Of a stretch of 60,000 nucleotides of DNA, positions 9,901 through 22,497 are shown in pieces (position 1 is the stretch's first letter; each line of letters begins with the position of its first letter). Position numbers and translations under genes: made by a program. Below the pieces are notes generated by a model. It saw nothing but the letters and a program-made list of their open reading frames with translations. It had not been told where the DNA came from and made no database searches. Source of the stretch: Polytrichum commune (taxonomy: Eukaryota; Streptophyta; Polytrichopsida; Polytrichales; Polytrichaceae); contig OX485807.1 of NCBI GenBank assembly GCA_950295325.1, positions 11,933,001 through 11,993,000 of the forward strand, in the 5' to 3' direction.

Positions 9901-11392
9901 TATGCAACCTAAAGCCAAATACCATAGAGGGTGCTCTATTTCATGTTCACTATTGGTGGAATGTAGTTTCCATATGGGATTCAAGTTAGTCCTAACCAAT
10001 GTAGGGATAAAACCTAGTAGAATTTGATGGAGAAATTTTCATTTCTTTCCCACGGGAATAAGAGAACCCTCTTCAGTAGTTCATAAAATTGTTAAGCTTG
10101 TGAAAAATTGTTGCCTTTCCATAATAAGCTTGCTAGGAAGATCCCCCCCCCCCCCCCCTTTCTTGAGGCATACAATGATGTGCTATTTCTCCATGTGACA
10201 AAAATCATTGACACATGGACTTTATGATATTAGAATAATATTGACCCAAATAATAACCTAGCTACTATGAGACTTACGTTTTCTAGTGATACCGACCAAG
10301 TATCAACGTTTGACCGATACTACAATATTGACACCATTTGGGTACTACGAATTTTGATATTGTCATTGATCTTGTGTGATGACACCATGCATGCACCTAT
10401 AACTACACTAAATACGATGTTTAGTGTTTGATTATATTTAATGTTGTTACCATCTCACCCTGCTCAACACTGATTTTCAATTCCTTGACAGTTAGTGTTG
10501 TAAGACATGCTTGAATATATGTTGGAATTCTCCTTTCATCATTGTTATTTTACTTTTTTCACATCCTTACTAACACTAGATTCAAACATGCAACTTCCAC
10601 ATATTAACACAGTTGATATTTAGTGTTTGAGTTTACACTTAATGTTACTAACTTTCATAGGGCTATTGACGTTTACTGTATGCGTTCGTATTTAGTGTAT
10701 CAAACACTAAATATCACATTTAGTGTAGTCCGACCTTGGTTTCTTCCTACCCAACGCACGCCTCGAAGGAAACGCAATGTGCATTGTAGGTCATAAAGGG
10801 CGACGAGGTGGTGAGGAAGGTCGGAGCCAACGGGAGCTCCCGTGGATGCCCCAAAATGAAGACGCACATTTGGAGTTGTGGGCAAATGCCATTGAACACG
10901 AACAAGGTGCCGACGAGGCCCAATTGGGTGGGTGGGAGGGTACTCGCGGACGCGCCCACATTCCCGAGGCTCGACCTCCCTCAACCGTCCATGTACTTGC
11001 CCTCGATTTGGCGGAGGCGAAACAACTCGGTCTCGCCCACGCTCCGCCAAAAGATCAAAGACCTCAAGATGTGCCTCCAAAAGACGGAGGATTTGCGGGT
11101 GGAGCTCTACCCCCGGAAGCGGATGTACATCGAGCGCAAGCGGCGGCCCATGAACGCGGATCAAACGCACCGCGTGTGCGTCATCAACCCGTTCTCGATG
11201 GAGAGGAACTTGACTTACCGGTGGTCCATCTCCCCCTTTGCGCAAGCCGACAAAGAGAAGCGGCTCGACCCCTACCTTGCTTTCGCGGAGGTGCCCGACG
11301 TGAAGACCATGAAACGGATCTCCCAGCTTTTGGACGGGCGAGGCTCCAAGGCCGGAGACATACTGCTGCCTCAGAAAGGGGGGGAGAAGTAG
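6934..11392 (+). CDS. Divergent-loop cyclophilin (peptidyl-prolyl isomerase) with novel C-terminal extension
   Basis: Three exons, 6934-7197, 8671-8874 and 10790-11392, joined in phase 0 by GT-AG introns, give 356 aa. Cyclophilins isomerise Xaa-Pro bonds. Residues 1-20 are Pro/Glu/Lys-rich ([10 protein letters not shown]). The cyclophilin domain spans about 23-176 with [65 protein letters not shown] and a final SCGQM. The insert [10 protein letters not shown] is the divergent loop of plant cyclophilins. Relative to human CypA numbering, Arg55, Phe60, Gln111, Phe113, Trp121 and His126 are kept, but His54 is Phe, Gln63 is His and Ala103 is Ser. Exon 3 adds about 175 basic residues (motifs [26 protein letters not shown]) that I do not recognise. 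ATG 6934 is the first in-frame Met before the domain; an upstream exon is possible. Transcription evidence is lacking, so a young pseudogene cannot be excluded, but all frames are open. Confidence 0.82.
7850..8095 (+). repeat. Dispersed repeat copy in cyclophilin intron 1
   Basis: Shares an extended, gapped match with 34800-35130 and 52970-53290 (common blocks such as CGAGGCCGTA..GCTTTCCTCATAA, TTATCAAAGTG, CACTCAAATAT-like). It is non-coding; the ends and class are undetermined. It occupies part of intron 1 just left of the foldback element. Confidence 0.6.
8144..8496. mobile_element. Mutator-type foldback MITE in cyclophilin intron 1
   Basis: Inverted arms of about 85-100 bp (8147-8230 and 8397-8492), rich in CCGG and TCCGGTGGGT motifs, surround an A/T- and C-rich loop. 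The 9-bp direct repeat ACCCCTTCA flanks it at 8135-8143 and 8497-8505, extendable to 11 bp with GG on the left side of each. Long terminal inverted repeats plus a 9-bp duplication are typical of Mutator-like elements. It contains no transposase. The strand order suggests strong hairpin potential in the pre-mRNA. Confidence 0.82.
10143..10158. repeat. C homopolymer
   Basis: A run of about 16 C in cyclophilin intron 2. Similar runs occur near 25892, 27537, 33018 and 38081; the last is a transposon terminus. Confidence 0.9.
10403..10728. mobile_element. MITE with TTTAGTGT inverted ends, cyclophilin intron 2
   Basis: The ends CTACACTAAATACGATGTTT and its inverse at 10695-10728 form a terminal inverted repeat containing TTTAGTGTTTGAT. 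The body matches in reverse orientation 52331-52652 in the ABCG gene. It ends about 60 bp before the cyclophilin exon 3 acceptor (AG at 10788-10789). Target duplication not resolved, so the class is open. Confidence 0.7.
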
Positions 11393-11639
11393 GGTGGCAA
11401 AAGCTTCAACTTCAATGGGTTGTTTGTTTGATCGAAACAAAACCTCAGGTTCACCGGAACAGATGTTTCATTCTTGGAAATGTCCGATCCAGATCCATTA
11501 CCAAAAAGTAAGCATGCATCCAATCGTGAACAAACTGCGTCCAAGGAAACATTGAAATTTGAGGGCAACAACCTGTGTCATTATCATCACTAGATGTCCG
11601 CGTTGTGAATCTTCGAGATGTCTCGGTCCCCATGCACGA

Positions 11640-12069
11640 AGGTAGAAATACCATAACCCGTGAAAATAAGGTGATTCATTCGCATTGAAGATCTGGTCTG
11701 ACAATCATGAGATAATTTTCCAAGATTGACGACAAGGATTCATGAAGAATGAATGCAAGTTGTTTCATATTTTTCTGCCCTGTACAAAAAATGCTACAAT
11801 TTTTCAAAGTGGAAAGTTGTCCAAACCCCTCCTCGTTCACTAGATTCTCCCTACACCGAACACGGTAATTCACATTTCCATACAAAACATCGCCTAAATC
11901 GGTTACCTCATGAGTACATTTAACACTTGACTCCCATAGGCTACACTAAGTGTACACACATTGAAGTTGCTGCCGAGCCATGATCGGTTTTAGAAATGGC
12001 ACTTCACCATTATGACGGCAGTCTAGTGCATGGCTAGAGGGTGGTTAACGGGTTATGGTACTTCTACCT
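11640..12069. mobile_element. MITE of the AGGTAG family, copy 2 (uninterrupted)
   Basis: 430 bp with inverted ends AGGTAGAAATACCATAACCC and the inverse of AGGTAGAAGTACCATAACCC. It is a reverse-orientation copy of 612-1410 without the Harbinger insertion: at 11947-11956 the sequence CACTAAGTGT is the empty target site. It lies 248 bp after the cyclophilin stop, so it may overlap that gene's 3' untranslated region. Confidence 0.8.
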
Positions 12070-13158
12070 TAGAGTAACTGATTTTCTGATAAGTACATTT
12101 CAACATTGGGAAACTATGTGATCTAGTTTCACAGATACTGATATGATCTGTCATTATGCCAGTAACTTCTCAATCCTGAGATGGTAGGCACGATTTCCTG
12201 ATATGAGGCACAATTGCTTTTTATTAGTTGATTCAACACTGGAATTAGCTTCATAGGTTGAAATGCAAAAGCTAAAAGGGGCTACAATGACAATGTAGAC
12301 AATGACACATAGACCCCCTCCCATTGTGTCTATAGACAGCAAAACATAGCATGGTGTCTATAAACAGAGCACATACTTCAATTTCATTATGTAACACATC
12401 AATTCGGTGTCTATTCTTAACAAGACGCCTTGCCATGTACCACTCAACTATAGGTGACCAGTTAAGAAGAGTGACCCCACACCTTACATACAAACTCCTG
12501 GAGTCCAAGTTTCATTGCAAAAATTGATCAAACAAAAACCTAGCTTGGAATGAGCTCCTCAAGAAATTCACATGACACACTTGCCTTTCTTTCTTTCTAC
12601 ATAATTTGGAGCTTTGAATAGTGATACATCTTGACCAAACATAGTTGTAAGGTCTAATGTAGTAGTAGAAAACCCTTATTCGGTCTAATAAAGACTACAA
12701 AATAATGCTGCTGCCTACGATCCTTGTAAGAAGGTGCAAGCATAACTGTATCACAAGGAAGGATCTACAGGGCTCCATAGGCACAACAAACCAAGTGGAA
12801 AGATTCATGTGAGATGACTAGGAGTACCTTGGGACAAAATGGAGACGGGACTGAAAACTTCAGTGGCCTGTGTAGTTCTTATTCTTTCTCAAGACTCAAA
12901 TGAGGTGCTCAACAGGGAATTGCAGTTGAGGAAATCAGTGGGGGGAGGGGGGAAGTGACATATTTTACATGTGAGGGCACACAAAATTCACACAGCGTGT
13001 CTCAGTTAGAGACAAATCTAGTGTTTGCTGAAGCTAATAGAGGGGAGAATGAGCCACAAATAGTCTTCTGCAGGTGTGGAGGTTATCATGCAGCAGTGGG
13101 TCCTGCCACGCGCCTCCCAACTCGTTATTTTGATACACACGCAAAAATTGCTAAGATT
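12070..13158 (-). other. Downstream flank / probable 3' UTR of the ELL gene
   Basis: No gene recognised. The part nearest 13158 should contain the 3' untranslated region of the ELL gene, which reads right to left. I could not fix a polyadenylation site. Open frames here are short and shared with no family. Confidence 0.5.
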
Positions 13159-16100
13159 TCATCCTTGCCCAGCTTTCTCTGCAAAGTTCTTCAAGTGTTG
13201 TTTGATCGTCTGCAAGTCCCACAAAGTCCCCAAAATCGTGAGCACATTGACACTACACAAACCAAAATTTACTCATGACATGGAGCTGATCAATACAAAG
13301 AGAGCCACAACACACTTCCTAAGACCACAAAAATCTTGTAGTCAAGATGCATAACCTTGAAGACTGAAATCAGGCAGTATAATCCAAATATAAACTAATT
13401 AAAGAAGTGGCAGAATTTTCTGACCTGAAGCTCTTCGTGCAATATATCAAAGGTCTTCTGCATGCGCTTGATTTCCTGCAACATAAACCACCACATCAAC
13501 ACACAACGCTCAGGTCTAAGGTAGGCACTTCGTTTATTTAACAGGAACACCAAGGACCGGTTAACTTTAGTGCCTGTCATGATAGATAGATTTCTGATAG
13601 TGCAGTGCAAGTTCATCTGCAATTGGTACCAACCTACGGGCATTGAGCCAAATGTGCCATAGTCAACCTTGTCAATTGAAGATAGATTTGAAAAAAGAAA
13701 TATTACCTTCCGAGTTGCCTGATATTGCTTCCGCACTTTTACATTGATTTGTTGCAGCTTGTCAGGGCTACCAGCAATATCCATTTCCGTTTTGTAAGCA
13801 TTAAATCGTTGTCTGCGATTGTGAACAATATGCTCAGTTAAGCACCAAATGGCATGCAAGATCAGATACAAAGAAATAAAAAAACTCAAGGATTGCCCAT
13901 TCTAAATCAAGATGACTTTCTTCGTTGCATCCCGCATCAATCCCTGAACCATTCATACCAAATATTGAACTATTATGTTCTACTATGAATGCAAACAAAG
14001 TGACCATTGAATTTGGACCACCAGGTTTTTTGGGTAACTTATCCACTTTCCTGCTACACTTTGTGATGTGAATTACTGTGTCTGTGACAAACATCAGATT
14101 TCCTCAAATTCAAATGAAGAGTTCAATAAGCGCCATATTATATGCCCTACATAAGAATATCCAAACACATTTTAAGATAATTAGTTGGTAAATCACAAAA
14201 TGCACCTAATTGAATGAGAACAAATATGTACGGCGTAGTCGCACTACAAAAAAACCTTCCAGAGGAGGTCCAGAGACACTGATACCCGAGTCAGATACAC
14301 ACCTGTTCTTGACAAGATCTTCATGCAGGTGACAGTAGATAGAATACTTTGCTTGATATTCGTTCTTGTACAGCTCCACCCTACAGCAAAATGCAGCTCC
14401 ACATTAGCAATCAGAAAGCTCATGATCACGACATTGATCTTTAGACACTCAGGACATTCAGAGGGATGCACAGGCCCAATCAATCCACATTATGCATCAG
14501 TGTGTCTCTCAAATTAATTCCTCGTCTAGCAAACAACATCAGAGGAAGTACATACTCTTCATATGTCCTGATGGGCCCTCTCAAGTCTGGAACATCTTTC
14601 TCATACTTGGAGAAGTACGACTTCCCACTGACTTCGTCCGGACTTGAAGACTTCACACGTTTCCCATTACTTAAACCTTGGTCAGGCTGAAGACTCTCCT
14701 TCCTCTTGTCACCTCCAGCACCAGGAAATCCAACGCTTGTTTTGAGTTTCAGGTCACGACCTTTGGGCGGCTCCATACTCTCTCGCTCAGAGCCTCTCTG
14801 GCCATTCCTAAGTGGTCGTTGCTTATGACCATTCTCTCCACTAGGTGCTTTCCCACTGGGTCCTGCCAGGTTAGAGGGTCCATCTGAAGAACCTCCTCGG
14901 CCCATCTCAACACTTCGAGGTTTTGTCACCAAGTCAGGACTCACTTGCTTTTTCTCTACTCTACTTGCAGGTGCCTGATCCAAGTTTGAACGGTTCAAAG
15001 ACGATGAAGGGGCTGCAGGTGCAATGGAGGGTTTCTTATAAACTCTTGTTGCTTCCTGAGTGCCAGTATCCTCTAGCGGCCTTTTCACACCTCGTGGTTC
15101 TGGGAGTGTTTCCAAGGTGTCATTGTATGCAGCCCGGCCATTACGACCTAGGCTCACATCCGGCCTCTCTTCCACTAAGCTGGCTACGTTTTGCTTACTT
15201 GAACCAGAGGCAGCACGGGAACTGTCCCTGGCCACAATCAGATCTGGCTTTTGCAACTCTTTCTGAGCCACCTGGCTGTTTCTCTGAGTATTTGACAGTG
15301 CAGGAGACCTTTTTCTCAGATCTCCAGGAGCTTTTCCGGGAGAAAGATTAGAGGGTTTTCTCAAATCTCCCGCAGCCTTCGCAGGTGATGGCTTTCTAAT
15401 GTCTCCTACAGATTTTATTGGAGAAGGTCTTCTCATCTCCCCTACTGTCTTAACAGGTGATGGTCTTGTCAAATCTCCAGCACTTTTGCCCACATTGCGA
15501 CCTTTGCCCCTTCCTGGGCTGATCTGAGATTTGCTCGGCAGCGGTTTACTAGTAGCCGCTCCATCTACTGGGCCCCTTAATGCTGATTGATCTCTTCCTC
15601 TACTATCCCACTGCTCTAGAACTTGAGCAGATTCCCTCAATTCACCTAATTCTAAGTCTGGACTTTCTGTACCTAGTCTTTCATTTTGTCTATTAGCACC
15701 TCCAACACCTGACCCTTTCGGGACTTCCTGCCTGATCAGCTCCTTTCTACCTTCTCTCAGTCTGTTGATTGGCACCTCACCGCTGTCATTCCCTGACCTG
15801 GTTGTCCCATCCCCATCCTTTGCTGATTTGCCCCAAGAATCAGAATCATTCACAGAATCACTTCTTCTTGTTGCCTCAGGTTCCATGGTAGGTCGCCTCT
15901 TCACTTGCCTGTTACCATACATGTTGTTGGCGTCTGCTTCTCTATGCTGCGACAGCCCCAAGTACTCCACATTCTTCCCAGGTTTACCAAGCAAACCAGC
16001 ATCTGGGTTGTGCCGCCAAGCCCCATCTCGCAAATTCCTGCCTCCACCAGGTAGAATGTCAGCTTCACTGTCTCTACCTGGACCGTCTGCCAGCTCGGTG

Positions 16101-19100
16101 TCCTTAAAGCTCCTTGTGCTGAAGTCTGAATTTGGATCCACACGAGGTAATTGCGGGGTGTCAATTGGCTTGCCCAAGCGGTTGTTGATCTCTGCATTCT
16201 TATTGGGTCTGGGCCGAGGTCGCATTGGCGCCTCTACAATCTTGTCTGCCAGCTCCTCACTCTCCAAATCCCTTGCAGCTTTAGCTGCTGAATCAGCTTC
16301 CTTTCTCCTAAAAGCAGGATTTATCCTTGGCTTTGCAGAATTATCTTTAGCTGGCTCAGAATTTGTCTCAGACACATCTCTTCTCAAGGCTGGAGACCCC
16401 AGCAACGAATTCAAAGCAGGCCCAGGTCTTGAAGGAGACACACTGTGCACAGGAGACTCCCGTCTAGGTGGTTTGCTGTTGCTATGTACAGGAGACTCCC
16501 TGGCTATGACTTTATTGTTAATATTTACAGGGGAATTCTTGCCACTCATTCGGTTATTGTTGATACCATTGATGCGTCCTTTCAGCATAGGAGGTTTGGC
16601 TGCTTCCAGTTCGTTAGCCTTTCCAAGAATGCTTTCTGCTCGTTCCTCCCTTGATTGATTGTAACCACTTCCCTTTGCAGTATTTTTAGGATCTACTTTC
16701 TTCTCTTCTACTGCAGGTTCTTGTAGTCCACTGCCAGGTCTTTTACTCTCTGCAAGACTTGAGTTTGAACTCAAAATCTTCTCACGGGCATCCAGCTCCT
16801 TTGAGACAGTGGGTTGTGTCTTTGTGACCTCAAAAATCACATCTTCTGGACTTTCCCCATTTTGCTGTTGAGAGACAGCTGGAGAATGAGAGCCTGAATT
16901 GTGCGGTGAGCCTGCTCCGCCAACCGAGATAACATCCACTTCTATTTCATCAGAATCCAAGTTTTCTACTATTATAGTAGGTTTCTCATCTGAATCGCCC
17001 TCTGGATGAGCTCCGCCTTCATCACCTCCAATATCAACCTCCTCTGAATCATGTGCAGTCAGTAGCTTCTCAGGGGGCTTCAATTTTGCCCGCTTTGCCT
17101 CTTTTGCTTGACGAGATGCCTGCTCATGAGTTCAACAATGTAAATGGTTCTGTTAGGCCTCTGTTGTCACTACATCCCAGCTGACTTCACCAGTACAATT
17201 TGAGCATCATAAAGCAGGTTGCAATTGCAATTTGTCAACAAAACAAGACTTGGCCTCGATAGTCCAATAATTTCCCACAAGACATCAATTCCTTCCTTCA
17301 AAGGAACCTAGTACACCGATAGAAAAACGGTGTGATAAAATTTGAATGGCGAAGGTTCTCAAAGGACTTCCTCTGAACAAGAACTTGTGTCAATCTATGC
17401 TGAAGGACACAAAGAACCATCTTCTCTATCTTCTCCGAGTGCATCTTGAACAACCATCAGACCACAAGGTTGGCAGATATTGAAACTAGATAACCAGATA
17501 TTGAAAACATATATTCACCTGTTTCTTGTCCTTCCCTTTGCATTTTTGATGCGGAGCTTCTCCATCGTCATCACTCATGATCTCTACATCCTCATCCATA
17601 TTTTCATCATCACTTCCACTGCTGCTACTTCCATCGCTGTCACTGCCACTCCCACTCCCACTGTCACATCATCCCAACAGCCCCTCAGTATTACTGACAA
17701 TAACAACCAAATCCAGAAATTGCAGTTAAAGTCAACATGCACAAAAGAAGAAATTGCTAATAATGCATTTCCTAGGTTGATTGAGGTTCTAAAGTACCTA
17801 GTAGCACTGTCACCACTATCAGAGCTGTCCGAGTCACTGCCACTGCTGCCGCTTGAACTGCTACTATCACTACCACCACTGTTTGCAGCTCTTGCTTCTT
17901 CCTTTGGAGAACTGGGAACGGATCCATTTCCTCCTTTCCAATTTGCAGGATGGGAATCCACATTTGTATCTGGATGGCTGTCACCTTCAATTATTTCTAA
18001 ATCTTGGCTCTCATCCCCTCCTACACTGACCTGATCTGTATCAGGCCCCACTTCATGCTCCTTTGCAATTGCACTTTTTGGCTTTTGATATGCAGGAGCT
18101 GGACTAGGTTTGTGAAAATGAGAAGGTGCTTTGGAGTTCTGGTGGCTTAGGTCATGACTTGAGCTATCAGCAATCGTGTCTGGAAGCACTGGAGAGTCAA
18201 CTAGGGGTGGAGAATCAGCAGCTGCATTCTCAGGGGAGCTGCATGCAAAACAGATGTACAACATTAGTTAAACCCTGCATAAATCTTGTGAAATACTGCT
18301 AAGCCTGTGCCTACAAGTATCTGCAAACTGCCTATACAGACGAACATTTCACAACAACGAAGTAGGACAATGATTGCATTAAACTTAACATGATGTCTTC
18401 AGTCGTAGTGAATATAGATTACTAGCTTCCAGAAATGAATACTCTTCCTCTAAAGCATGCATGATAAAGAAGAATCTATACAGCCTATGAATTGCAAAAT
18501 ATACTCAAAGACAGCAAAAACTTTTAAGATTTTCTTTCTACCTTCCACTATTTGGAGATGGTTTTGCATAGGTCACTCCCTCCTTCAACATGTACTTCCC
18601 AGGCGCATGGTATGAAGCAATCTGCAAATACACTGGAAGTGAGTCCCAAAAGGTTGCCTACATATGATTCCAGTCACAAAGACAGTACAATCAATGACAA
18701 GTAACAGACTTCCAGCAGAAATTCAAATAACCCATCCACACGATTCATGCACTGCATAACAAACAACACATTGTAAAGACAGATTATTTTATCAGTTACT
18801 TTAAAAATGGCACATTACCGCTTTGATGGCCTTCTCGATGGTCTTTCTCTCTGGCTTGACATGGGGCATTTGTTCTCCTAAAGCTTTTTCCACCGCCTGC
18901 AAGCCAACCACATCAATCAGTAAATCCTCTGCTAGAAAACTTACCCTCACCACCAGTCTTGCATATTATTCCTCCATACTCTCTACATTGAGAATCAAAA
19001 GAAACTGGTTTTGAGCATAAAGGTATGGAATTTTCCAACTTTACTTTATATTGGACTGAAAGACTCAAGAAATTCACCTTGATGGTCATGCCTTTAGGAT

Positions 19101-21822
19101 TCTCTGTAAGAAGATTGATGAGACTATTGCGCAAGTCACTTGCACTGATTACTCCTCCAGGTCTGGCAGGGCCAGCTATGTCTGGTGTAGTTGTAGCAGG
19201 ACTGGGTGTGCTATCTGTCTGAACTGCAGAAACACTTTTACTAGGGGCCGTGGCAGGAGCATCTTCATCACTAGGTTTCACCTTAGGAGGGGGCAACAAA
19301 GCAGCTGATATCTTCATAGGTGGAGGAAGTTCAGGAGATGCCACTGAAGCCGCCTTGGCTGCTTTTGCACTGGCTATGACTGAAGCTGTAGAAGCCACTG
19401 GCTTTGGTTTTGGAGCAGGCACAGAGACTGCAACTGGAATTGGAGCTGTATCACAATCCATAGAAGAACAAATCAGCTTGAACAATCTCAATTGAGGTTA
19501 ACAAAATCATCCAGGACCAACATCGTCACACTTTACTAGATTTGATGCTTGGGGCTGCTTGACCACTTTGATAATGTCCAGACTGTAGATTTGTCACTGA
19601 CTCTGATCCACTGTAACATAGACTCTGGCAACAAGTCGTGTGCAAAGATAACAGCATTTTGATGCATGATAAACAAGGACATACTTTGGAAGTGCCCAGC
19701 TCCAATGCTATGACACAGCACTAGGGGTTTCACCAGTGAAAACAAAATTTGATGATTATAAAATAGAACCCATAAAAACTAGAACACAGTACCACAAAAT
19801 AATGCATTCCACTATAGTTGCACGATCTAATTCTCCGTTTGGATTGAGAATTTACCAGGGCTACTTGTCGACATCTTCATCTTCTTCATTGGAGGCTGAT
19901 GCTTGGTAATGATTGGGGCTCTCCGGCTACTTGCTGTTCAAACCATCACATACAATATCAACAATTTAGGTTATTTAGGTGAAATTGTACTGCAGTAAAC
20001 TCAATCTTGGAAGAATATGGCCAGTCAGTGTTCCTCAGTGGTGTAGTAGTGTTTAATCGTCAGGCTTGAAAAATGGTGAGAACACAGCACATCTCTTTCC
20101 AAGATCCAAGACAGTAGCCAAGATATACAAGGTATCTGATTTCAATACATCTGACAGATACACTTACCATCACCAACACCAGATGTATTCTGATTTTTCA
20201 CCATGGAATGAGTTGGATCCAATATGATTGCCCTGCAAGTTCCAACAAAGGGCAAGACAAGAGTTTCAGATACAAAAGTTTTATCAAATGCACATGATAA
20301 GATAAAGCAAAAACAGCCTCCATGTCACAATTCCCTCAGAATAAATCGCCTACTTTTAAACCGACACCATGGAAAAAAGACAATCCTCTGGTGAACAAAA
20401 GGGCCTAAACCAACGTTCACAGTAATAAGTTAATATGTCAGGGACTGACCTTGTTAGGTTTCTTCCTATTCTCCATTCCTTTTATTACAACCTTTTATGA
20501 TGGACTACTTGGTGAACTAAGGCTCCAGACAAAACAAGCAAGGTGAGTATCAGTACTAGAACAAGGACTGGGTGAAAATAGCACAGCAGTAGCATACTGC
20601 TTCATCACTGCCTCATGAATAAGTATATTGAATGAATCTATACGTCGAAAAACATAAGCCAGATTCTTACTTCCGAGACTTCTGTTTTTGCTCGGCCTCC
20701 TTAGACCGGTTCTTGACTCGGTCCTTCTCACTTGCATTCAAAGTTCGAAGGACTGACAGTTTCCGCCACACTGAACCTGCCTCCTTCAGAATGCCATTGC
20801 CATCTTCACCCCGTCGTTGCTCCTCAAAAATATCACACAAGTCTCCTGGCTCAGGAGCGGACGCAAACTTAAACTCCTCATCTCCAATTTTGATGACCTG
20901 CCCGCTCCAAGCACACATTTCAATCAGCAACTCATTGCACTACACGTCTGGGCAATGTTACACGATAGGACCAAGAAAGGTAACAATCACCAAACCGAAG
21001 TGAAAAGTGAATGAAGTGATTTCATGAGCTTCACATTGTGCAGGATTGACACTCAGTAAACATAAGCACCAATAACTACAAAATAACACTAGAGCAGATA
21101 CATCAACTTCCAGAGTACAATTCCAATTCCAGAAATATAAATTAAGCAGCCTCTTGAACACCCTCAAGTGGACGACTTAGACAACGATAAAGTTGTCCAT
21201 AATCGTCAATATGCTCAGATCCCTCTTTCCGACAGAAAAGACTCGCCAACTAATCTTGAACATCATAATGCAAGGTATTCTTGTGTTTTTCGTACACACG
21301 TACTAAGAATTTACATCCCAATGTCGGCAAGCCATCGTGAGCGTGGCACAGTAATAGCATCATCATCGCCTCAGCAAAATTGTGAAGGATTGAACTTTTA
21401 AGAGCTTAAGAATCTCATCTCAGTGAAGGTATCATGATGCGCATTTCCATGCAAATTCCAAGTTGGTTAGGGTTTCAGAATTCAATGTGCACCGAGCTTC
21501 ATACCATACCTAACCTAAAGGAATTTGTGAATTGCACGGATGTCCACGAATAGGTCAAGTGCCAGCTCATGAAAGGGAGGGGAAGGATCCAGAGGAGAAA
21601 GCATCATGAGTGAGAGGAGAAAGGAATGAGATGAGAATACTCGCATGAGGGATGGAAGAAAATGAATGAGAAGTATCTGCAAAGAATCCTACAAAGGGGA
21701 ATTGGACTCCGCTTTGCAGTGTTGTACGCGTAATCAATTGAATGCAGGGGAGAAGGACCATCCGAAACCATCATAATGTGCAGCGCAGAGCAGGATGAGA
21801 CGGTTGCCTTGATACGATGTCC

Positions 21823-21854
<32 letters not shown>

Positions 21855-22487
21855 TCATGCGCATATGCTCGTTCGTCATCTTCATCAGATGATGATGATG
21901 ATGATGACAACTTAACCAGTTACAGCAATTCTTTTCTACATGACTGCCATCACCTAAACTTCCCAACCCAAGCTGCCGCAATTCCTGAAGTCCGAGAATC
22001 GACTGGTTGCGTCAATTGATTGCAAACTTACGTGACCAGCCGGGGTGACACCGAACTTCATCAAGCACGCACCGCCCTCGGCCTCCACGCGCTTCAGATC
22101 TCTCAGAAGCTCCGGAGTGAGACGAATTGCCATGGCGAACGGCCGCACCTTCCCTTCCTCCTGCTGTAGCAGCTGGAAGCTCTCCTCCTGCGAGGACGCC
22201 ATCGCCATCCCCATCCCCACCCGTTCGGCCCTCCCTCCCCCTCCTCCCCCTCCTCCCCCTCCTGCCCCTCCTCTCGCGTTCGGATTCCCTCCATTCCCCT
22301 CCGCGCCTATCCGCCTCCCCGGAGTCGCCTCCTTGCCCATGCTCATGCCCAGCCCATTGCCCAAGCTGTGCCTTCGCAACGGCTGCACCGCCATCCCCCG
22401 CCCCAGAGGCGGGGGCGCAGCGGCCACCATGCGAGCGGCCGCGGCCCGGCTCGCGCCCCGGCCGCTGTGCTTGCTGGTGCCCGACAT
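13159..22487 (-). CDS. ELL: Plant ELL-type RNA polymerase II elongation factor
   Basis: Fourteen exons (22487-22032, 20897-20671, 20232-20168, 19933-19856, 19445-19078, 18896-18819, 18621-18542, 18238-17798, 17660-17519, 17119-14552, 14373-14303, 13812-13707, 13475-13425, 13209-13159) join in frame to 1593 aa. ELL proteins act in the nucleus, suppressing transient pausing of RNA polymerase II. Residues 1-110 are low-complexity with a poly-Gly run. The N-terminal ELL domain (about 115-230) shows RLTPELLRDLKRVEAEGG, GDLCDIFEEQ, GEDGNGIL and SVWRKLSVLR. About 570-635 is Ser/Asp/Gly-rich and ends DEDVEIMSDDD. Exon 10 (646-1501) is disordered and basic, with SP-K repeats. The C-terminal occludin/ELL domain (about 1480-1593) shows IRTYEEY, YKNEYQAKYSIYCHLHEDL, EIKRMQKTFDILHEELQ and a short last exon, IKQHLKNF. 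ATG 22487 precedes the conserved domain and has no in-frame upstream ATG nearby. Least certain is the exon 11 acceptor. Confidence 0.9.
21823..21852. repeat. (GA)n microsatellite in ELL intron 1
   Basis: A GA run read on the plus strand (CT on the transcript), followed at 21889-21906 by (GAT)n. The CT-rich tract on the transcribed strand lies inside intron 1, well upstream of its acceptor. Confidence 0.9.
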
Positions 22488-22497
22488 GGTGCGCGCC

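Noticed and set aside
10700-11440. Long open frame (246 codons) on the minus strand
   Set aside because: It is the complement of cyclophilin exon 3, whose GC-rich codons keep other frames open. The plus-strand frame continues the cyclophilin domain in phase and ends at CGQM plus extension.
10777-11511. Long open frame (244 codons) on the plus strand in another frame
   Set aside because: A shadow of the same exon; it lacks the cyclophilin C-terminal motifs and begins inside the intron.
15765-16658. 297-codon plus-strand open frame
   Set aside because: Complement of ELL exon 10; Leu/Ser-rich composition reflects the antisense of the disordered coding region.
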